A DNA stretch of 49,133 bases, taken from the NCBI RefSeq assembly GCF_024129865.1, contig NZ_JAMYFE010000043.1, forward strand, positions 1 through 49,133. Reading direction: 5' to 3'. The position numbers and the translations under genes are program-made. Under the pieces are notes generated by a model that saw only the letters and a list, made by a program, of their open reading frames with translations, ran no database searches and was not told where the DNA came from. Shown here in pieces: positions 44,095 through 49,133 of this stretch (position 1 is the first letter of the stretch; each line of letters begins with the position of its first letter). The stretch is from Stieleria tagensis (GTDB taxonomy: Bacteria; Planctomycetota; Planctomycetia; Pirellulales; Pirellulaceae).

Positions 44095-45753
44095 TCAATT
44101 GCGTTGCTTGCCGCCGCCCGCAGCGTAGCGTTTGCTTTGTCGATTGATATGGTCCAGCGATTCAGCCGGTCGCCCGCATGCCCAATGAATCCCGGCCGCT
44201 AAGAGCGCCTGGAATTCCGGTTGGCGAAAATCGCCGGGGTGACCGAGCGAGGTGTAGAAAGAACGGCCGCCATCATTGCGAACAAACGTCCACGCCAGCG
44301 GTTGGGCGTCGTTTCCATCGACTTGCCCGGAAAACAATACACGTGTCCCGGCGGCCAACGGGGTCACCTTGTAGAGCGACCCGGCGGGTTTGATCGCTAC
44401 CACATCAGTGGCGTCCAAGATCGGATGTTCGGCACCATCAGCGAGCGGCAGAACATTCGTTTGCAATGAATTGCCAAAATGGTTGCTGTAGTTTCCGCCG
44501 AACACGTCGCCGTCAAACGTCGGCCAAACCGCAGTCCCCGCTGGCGGTTCCTTGCCCCGCAACGAAAACGCATGACTGGCCGTGCGAATTCCGATCACGG
44601 GTTTTCCCTCGGCAATGAACTGACGAATCAAGGCTAGGTCCGCCGCCGGCAGCGCGCGACGACGGACACTGACCAACAATGCATCCGCAGCGGCCAACTG
44701 CTGCACCCCCACCATTTCATTTCGCTCGCTGTCACTTCCCCAAGCCACATCGACGCTGAAGTGTTGGCTCAAATGGGTCGCGGCAAATGCCGGCAATGTG
44801 CGTTGGGTTTCGTATTCGTCTTCCGCGATTAGCATCAACAATCGCGTGCGCTGGTCACCGGCAAAACGAAAGGGCTGGTCACCTAGGACCTGATCACTGG
44901 TGATCGTCGGACAGACATAGCGCTCGACATGGTTGATGATCAAATCGGTACCCGTGAAATGATTGGCGTAGGGCCAGGCACCAGGGTTGTACATTGTGTC
45001 GGTTAAATCCCGTGCCAGAACCACGTTTTTTCCTGCCGCAGCCAGACGTCGCAAACCAAAGGGACGACCAAGGACACACATGTTGGTGTGCACGCCGACC
45101 AGAATCACATTGCGAATTTGATTGGCATCTAAAACGCTCCAAATCTCACTGCCGCTGTCGCTGATGTAATCTCGCTGTGGGTCAATCCGAATGACGTCGG
45201 TTTGCTGCTGCCAAGGTGCTTTGGGGTTGCGGCCGATTGCGGCCAATCGCTCGGCCCATTGCTGATGCTGCTCGGGATCGTCGTCTTCTCCGCCGTCGGA
45301 TTGATCGATCGGATAGGCGGCGACTTCCTCGCTGGGGATTTGATCACACCAATCATCGATTTGATCGGGCTGTGATTTGGCCGCCGCGACCCGTTCGATC
45401 CGCAGACGCGCGGGATGGTTGCGATAGGCATCCATACAACCACTTGGTGCGTGAATGATCGTCACCCCTTGGTCGCGCAGAAGTTCACAAAAGGCATTCA
45501 TCCGAGGTGCCAATTGAGTGACTCGTCGCACCGCATTCAGACAATGATGGGCATCCCACATGTCACACACGATCACCGCCGTCTGTGCCGGGACCCACTG
45601 CTCGTCGCGAGTCAGACGATGAAATCGGTTAGAATCTGCCGCGGTGGGCTGTTGGGATCGCAGCTCGAGTTCAATCGATTGAGCCCAGAGCAGACCACTT
45701 GAGCTTCCGGCCAAAGCCGACAGAATTCCCAAAAGGAAAAAAAGCGATTTCAT
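44095..45753 (-). CDS. Exported isochorismatase-like / ThuA-like fusion protein
   Basis: From the ATG at 45753 this is a 552-residue exported protein (leader SLFFLLGILSALAGSSSGLLWA). The N-terminal half (about residues 45-290) is a cysteine hydrolase of the isochorismatase/nicotinamidase group, with an acidic residue in VIVCDMWDAHHC and the nucleophile region ILVGVHTNMCVLGRPFGLR. The C-terminal half (about 310-530) resembles the ThuA/glutamine-amidotransferase-like fold (RLLMLIAEDEYETQRTLPAF, GIRTASHAFSLRG, FYTSLGHPGDF). ThuA-like domains occur in sugar-related gene sets in this phylum. The substrate is unknown. Upstream in-frame residues to 46059 lie opposite the propeller gene and are unlikely to be real. 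Confidence 0.85.
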   Translation of the reverse strand: MKSLFFLLGILSALAGSSSGLLWAQSIELELRSQQPTAADSNRFHRLTRDEQWVPAQTAVIVCDMWDAHHCLNAVRRVTQLAPRMNAFCELLRDQGVTIIHAPSGCMDAYRNHPARLRIERVAAAKSQPDQIDDWCDQIPSEEVAAYPIDQSDGGEDDDPEQHQQWAERLAAIGRNPKAPWQQQTDVIRIDPQRDYISDSGSEIWSVLDANQIRNVILVGVHTNMCVLGRPFGLRRLAAAGKNVVLARDLTDTMYNPGAWPYANHFTGTDLIINHVERYVCPTITSDQVLGDQPFRFAGDQRTRLLMLIAEDEYETQRTLPAFAATHLSQHFSVDVAWGSDSERNEMVGVQQLAAADALLVSVRRRALPAADLALIRQFIAEGKPVIGIRTASHAFSLRGKEPPAGTAVWPTFDGDVFGGNYSNHFGNSLQTNVLPLADGAEHPILDATDVVAIKPAGSLYKVTPLAAGTRVLFSGQVDGNDAQPLAWTFVRNDGGRSFYTSLGHPGDFRQPEFQALLAAGIHWACGRPAESLDHINRQSKRYAAGGGKQRN

Positions 45754-45871
45754 CACAGAATCAAAGTGGGTTGGCGGCGGGACGGAGGACCAGGAAGGGA
45801 TTCCCAGTCTAACCGATCCCAGCATGGCCATACTCGAATACGATTGCCACGGCATCCGCAGGAAACTCCAC

Positions 45872-47170
45872 ATGGCACGATCAACAGAAACCCATTGCTT
45901 CAATCGCCGCGCGGCAATGATTGCCGGTGCGTCGCTATCCACCGCCGCGCTGGCTGGCAGAGCGTCCGCGGCCGGTTCGGGCCCGAGGCAGTGGTGGGGC
46001 TGGCGCGGGCCAGATGGGAAAAACACCGCCGCCGCGGGCGCCACCCCGCCGGCGGGCATCGCCGACCAGAACGTCGCTTGGTCAGTTGAGGTCCCGGGTC
46101 GTGGGCATAGCTCGCCGATCGTGGTGGACGATTCGATCTATTTGACGACGGCGGACAAAACCGCCGGCACCCAGTCGGTGTTGGCCTTCCGCCGCGACGG
46201 CAAACCGGACTGGACGCAAGTCGTGCACGACGGCGGCATCCCTGGCGATAACCATCGCAACAATACCGAGGCGTCTCCGACACTGGCCTATGACGGCGAA
46301 GGGTTGTTTGCCGCGTTTTATAACTCGGATGCGATTTGGCTGACCAAACTATCGACCACGGGCAAAATCATCTGGCAACAGAACATCGGTCGCTATCACC
46401 CCAACCAATACAAATACGGCTATGCCGCTTCGCCGTTGGTTTACCGCGACAGCGTCATCATCAACGCCGACTTCGATGGTCAATCGTTTTTGGCAGCCGT
46501 CGATCGCCGAACTGGCAAACCGATTTGGAAAGTGAAACGCCCTGGCAAAACCAGTTTTTCGTCTCCGATCGTTGCCAACATTGCCCAGCGGGACCAACTG
46601 TTACTGAGTGGTGGCGAGATGGTCGCCGCCTACTCGCCCGATGATGGAACGATGCTATGGAAAGTCGACGGCGCTGCGACGATGGCGACCTGTGGCACGA
46701 TGGTTTGGGACAACGACCTGGTCTTTGCCAGCGGCGGCTACCCAGGAAATAAAACCGTTTGCATCGCGGCCAACGGAACGACGGACGATGGCAAGCGTTC
46801 CGAGCGCTGGTCCAATTCAAGCAAATGTTACGAGCAATCGTTGCTGGCTCACGACGGATTGTTGTTTGCCGTCGCAGATAGCGGCGTGGCGTTTTGCTGG
46901 CGATGTCGCGATGGGGAACTGATGTGGCGTCAACGACTCGGTGGCAAATACAGCAGTTCCCCGCTGTTGGTTGGTGACACCCTGTATGTGTTCAGTGAAA
47001 CCGGAAACGGATTTGCTTTCGCCGCTTCACCCGACGGTTACAAGGATCGCGGCCAAAGCAAACTGGGTGACGAAATTTTTGCGTCCCCTGTGTTTGTCGA
47101 CGACACCCTGTATCTGCGTGTGGCCAAACAAGTCGGCCATCGTCAAGAATACCTGCTGGCGATTCGCTAG
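45872..47170 (+). CDS. Exported PQQ-like beta-propeller protein
   Basis: This 432-residue exported protein starts at ATG 45872, preceded by AGGAAA at good spacing. An in-frame ATG at 45824 precedes it. The leader has adjacent arginines before a hydrophobic stretch (NRRAAMIAGASLSTAALAGRASA), compatible with Tat export. The rest is a beta-propeller built from PQQ-type blades with repeated units such as GRGHSSPIVVDDSIYLTTAD, ASPLVYRDSVIINADFDG, GKTSFSSPIVANI and KYSSSPLLVGDTLYVFSETG. PQQ binding or enzyme activity is not shown by any motif, so a binding or scaffold role is equally possible. Confidence 0.9.
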   Translation: MARSTETHCFNRRAAMIAGASLSTAALAGRASAAGSGPRQWWGWRGPDGKNTAAAGATPPAGIADQNVAWSVEVPGRGHSSPIVVDDSIYLTTADKTAGTQSVLAFRRDGKPDWTQVVHDGGIPGDNHRNNTEASPTLAYDGEGLFAAFYNSDAIWLTKLSTTGKIIWQQNIGRYHPNQYKYGYAASPLVYRDSVIINADFDGQSFLAAVDRRTGKPIWKVKRPGKTSFSSPIVANIAQRDQLLLSGGEMVAAYSPDDGTMLWKVDGAATMATCGTMVWDNDLVFASGGYPGNKTVCIAANGTTDDGKRSERWSNSSKCYEQSLLAHDGLLFAVADSGVAFCWRCRDGELMWRQRLGGKYSSSPLLVGDTLYVFSETGNGFAFAASPDGYKDRGQSKLGDEIFASPVFVDDTLYLRVAKQVGHRQEYLLAIR

Positions 47171-47339
47171 CGATCCGACGGAAATCAATCGGCTAAGTAA
47201 AGAAACTCAGCAATCATTCATTTCCACCGAATAAGGTGGAATTGCGATCGGTTGGCCATGACAATGCCTTGCCCCGCTGCGAATCTCAAAGCGACAATCC
47301 CCCTCCTTTCTCATTCACGTTGCCTACCGGAGCGCCACC

Positions 47340-48974
47340 TTGTTTCGATTCCTCCCTTGCCGCCCATTGCTTGTGGCCGCTGCACTTGTTGCCTGCGGTT
47401 TCACGGCGTGCCACAGCGACCACGCCTGCGCCGCGAATAGACTCTCTGGAACCCGCCCGAACGTCATCATCGTGCTGGTGGACGACATGGGTTATTCCGA
47501 TTTGGGATGTTATGGCGGCGAGATTGAAACACCAAATATTGATGCCTTGGCCGCCGGCGGTTTGCGATTCACGCAGTTCTACAACCAGGGACGTTGTTGT
47601 CCAACACGTGCCAGTCTGATCACAGGTCTGCAGCCGCACCAAGTCGGCATCGGTCACATGACGGCATCACCGGGGAAACCCCTCGGATTTGAAGGCCCCT
47701 ACCAAGGCTATTTGAACGACAACTGCACAACGATCGCTAGCGTCTTGAAATCAGCGGGCTATCAAACGCTGATGACCGGTAAATGGCACTTGGGAGCTGA
47801 AAACAAAGCTTGCTGGCCGCTGCAACGAGGGTTCGATCGTTACTACGGATGCATCAGCGGCGCGATCAATTATTTCAAACCCGGCGGCGACCGCGGCCTG
47901 ACCGAAGGCGAACAAGCCACTGAGGTGCCGGATGACTTTTATGCAACGGACACGTTCACCGACAAAGCCATCGGATACATCGACGAAGCCGTCCAACAGG
48001 AGGACCAGCCCTTCTTTCTGTACCTGGCCTACAATGCGCCGCACTGGCCACTGAACGCCAAGTGGGAGGACTTTCAAAAGTATCGTGGCAAGTACCAGGG
48101 CGGCTGGGATCAGTTGATCGAAGCGCGCAACCGCCGCCAGCGTGAACTGGGGATCCTGGCCGAGGGCACTCAACCAGCGCCGCATCCGGGCCCCAAGTGG
48201 GACAGCCTCCCGCAGAAACAGCGTGACCGCTTGGACGCCGTGATGGCAGCCTATGCCGGGTGCGTGGATTCAATCGATCAGAACATCGGCAAATTGGTCG
48301 ACCATCTGAAATCGATCGACCAGTTTGACGACACCGTGATTTTCTTTCTGTCAGACAATGGTGCCTGCCAAGAGGGCGGACCGTTTGGCAAGGGTGGCGA
48401 GGCGATGGTCAAGAACCCACCGCTGGAAACTGTTGACGGAGTCCGAATCGGGATGCATTGGGCCGGCGCCTGCAACACGCCGTATCGCAAGTACAAACAC
48501 TATGTCCACGAAGGCGGTGCTTGCACGCCGATGATCGCACATTGGCCACGCGGAATCGCGGCTCAGGACCGCGGCACGCTGATCCAGCAACCGGCCTACT
48601 TGCAGGACTTCATGACGACGTTGATCGATCTGTCCGGGGGCAGCTACCCAGACAGCGTGCCCGCCTGTCAAGGCAAATCGATCGTGCCACTGCTCTCAGG
48701 CGTCCGAGAACCGATCCATAGCGAACCGTTGTTTTGGGAACACGAAGGCAACGCGGCGGTCCGCGACGGACAATGGAAATTGGTCCGCGAGTACGAGCAC
48801 CCCTGGGAACTGTACGACCTGTCCAACGACCGGACCGAACTGCATGATTTGTCTCAACAGCAGCCTCAGCGGCGTGCAGAGATGATCAAGCAATGGGAGA
48901 CCTGGGCCACCGAAACCGGCGTTCGCTTTCCCGTCCGATTCAACATGTACGAGTTCTTGAAGAACAAGAAATAG
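47340..48974 (+). CDS. Arylsulfatase family protein (formylglycine-dependent)
   Basis: This 544-residue exported sulfatase hydrolyses sulfate esters, in planctomycetes usually of algal polysaccharides. It begins with TTG and a leader containing CGFTAC, which may be a lipobox. The first metal ligands are in IIVLVDDMGYSDLGCYGG. The nucleophile is the cysteine of CPTRASLITG (about residue 84), the C-x-P-x-R-type site that is converted to formylglycine. MTGKWHLGAENKACWPLQRG carries the lysine and histidine typical of the active site, and IFFLSDNGACQEGGPFGKGG the second metal site. The C-terminal DGQWKLVREYEHPWELYDL is the sulfatase subdomain. The maturase gene is not in the window. Confidence 0.94.
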   Translation: MFRFLPCRPLLVAAALVACGFTACHSDHACAANRLSGTRPNVIIVLVDDMGYSDLGCYGGEIETPNIDALAAGGLRFTQFYNQGRCCPTRASLITGLQPHQVGIGHMTASPGKPLGFEGPYQGYLNDNCTTIASVLKSAGYQTLMTGKWHLGAENKACWPLQRGFDRYYGCISGAINYFKPGGDRGLTEGEQATEVPDDFYATDTFTDKAIGYIDEAVQQEDQPFFLYLAYNAPHWPLNAKWEDFQKYRGKYQGGWDQLIEARNRRQRELGILAEGTQPAPHPGPKWDSLPQKQRDRLDAVMAAYAGCVDSIDQNIGKLVDHLKSIDQFDDTVIFFLSDNGACQEGGPFGKGGEAMVKNPPLETVDGVRIGMHWAGACNTPYRKYKHYVHEGGACTPMIAHWPRGIAAQDRGTLIQQPAYLQDFMTTLIDLSGGSYPDSVPACQGKSIVPLLSGVREPIHSEPLFWEHEGNAAVRDGQWKLVREYEHPWELYDLSNDRTELHDLSQQQPQRRAEMIKQWETWATETGVRFPVRFNMYEFLKNKK

Positions 48975-49020
48975 AGAAGGATCGGGTGCTCGCAGGTTGA
49001 TGCGTGTGGCATTGGTTGTT

Positions 49021-49053
49021 GGTAACCCGACGCGTCAGTTTTGAAGCCAGCGC
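49021..49053. repeat. Dispersed hairpin repeat, copy E (arm and module only)
   Basis: GGTAACCCGACGCGTCAG followed by TTTTGAAGCCAGCGC matches the tandem module of copy B (11619-11661). No hairpin partner follows within the last 80 bases of the window, so it is either a solo module or the start of a copy that continues outside. It lies about 47 bases after the sulfatase stop. Confidence 0.8.
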
Positions 49054-49133
49054 ATTTGCAATTCACTCGCCCGCTTGCAGGTCGTCCAGCTTCGCTCACG
49101 GCTCAATAGGGCGGGTTTTCAGGGTGAGGTTGA

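Overview
The window looks like chromosomal DNA from a planctomycete, probably of the Pirellulaceae (Rhodopirellula-like) group. The evidence is the gene repertoire: an arylsulfatase, an ECF sigma factor with a long membrane-anchored tail, a Ser/Thr kinase with a periplasmic sensor, a TMEM43-like protein, a PQQ-type propeller protein, and many exported enzymes with Sec- or Tat-like leaders. Codon use is moderately GC-rich, so many long antisense frames are only shadows. No rRNA, tRNA, CRISPR array or prophage was recognised.

Layout. (1) 113-9530, minus strand: a run of histidine kinase, giant two-domain FtsX-type permease, lipoate-ligase-family protein, MacA-like adaptor with a collagen-like and EF-hand tail, MacB-type ATPase and MacB-type permease. 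(2) 9777-11576: an SLC13-type carrier with two TrkA-C domains. (3) 11894-20065: housekeeping genes: a small hypothetical protein, prfB, mnmA, then xseB-ispA-dxs-nadK, and a secreted hypothetical protein. (4) 20163-21892: a complete ISKra4-type insertion sequence with 13-bp terminal inverted repeats and a 9-bp target duplication. Its transposase is split by one +1 frame change, and it sits inside a recurring hairpin repeat. (5) 22026-29289: sigma factor with STN-like tail, rnc, M3 oligopeptidase, TMEM43-like protein. (6) 29623-30629: a small lipoprotein gene whose 3' end is duplicated in tandem (157 bp), and a small membrane/zinc-ribbon-like gene bracketed by a 29-bp direct repeat. (7) 30629-36438: two divergent transcription units that together form a candidate MurNAc (peptidoglycan amino sugar) salvage system: Tat-type TIM-barrel protein, NamZ-type exo-muramidase and SSS symporter on one side, murQ and a MurK/BadF-type kinase on the other. 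(8) 36654-44093: RND efflux adaptor, RND pump and Ser/Thr kinase. (9) 44095-48974: isochorismatase/ThuA fusion, PQQ-like propeller protein, arylsulfatase.

Two features stand out. One is the salvage locus. Periplasmic release of MurNAc, sodium-driven uptake, phosphorylation and ether cleavage to GlcNAc-6-phosphate would make a PTS-independent pathway, comparable to the one known in Tannerella forsythia. The other is a dispersed hairpin repeat found in intergenic DNA at five places (window start, 11.6 kb, 20.2/21.9 kb, 25.6 kb, 49.0 kb). The three copies with both arms have 23-26-nt arms, a loop of exactly 16 nt and one compensatory base-pair change. One copy is the target of the insertion sequence.
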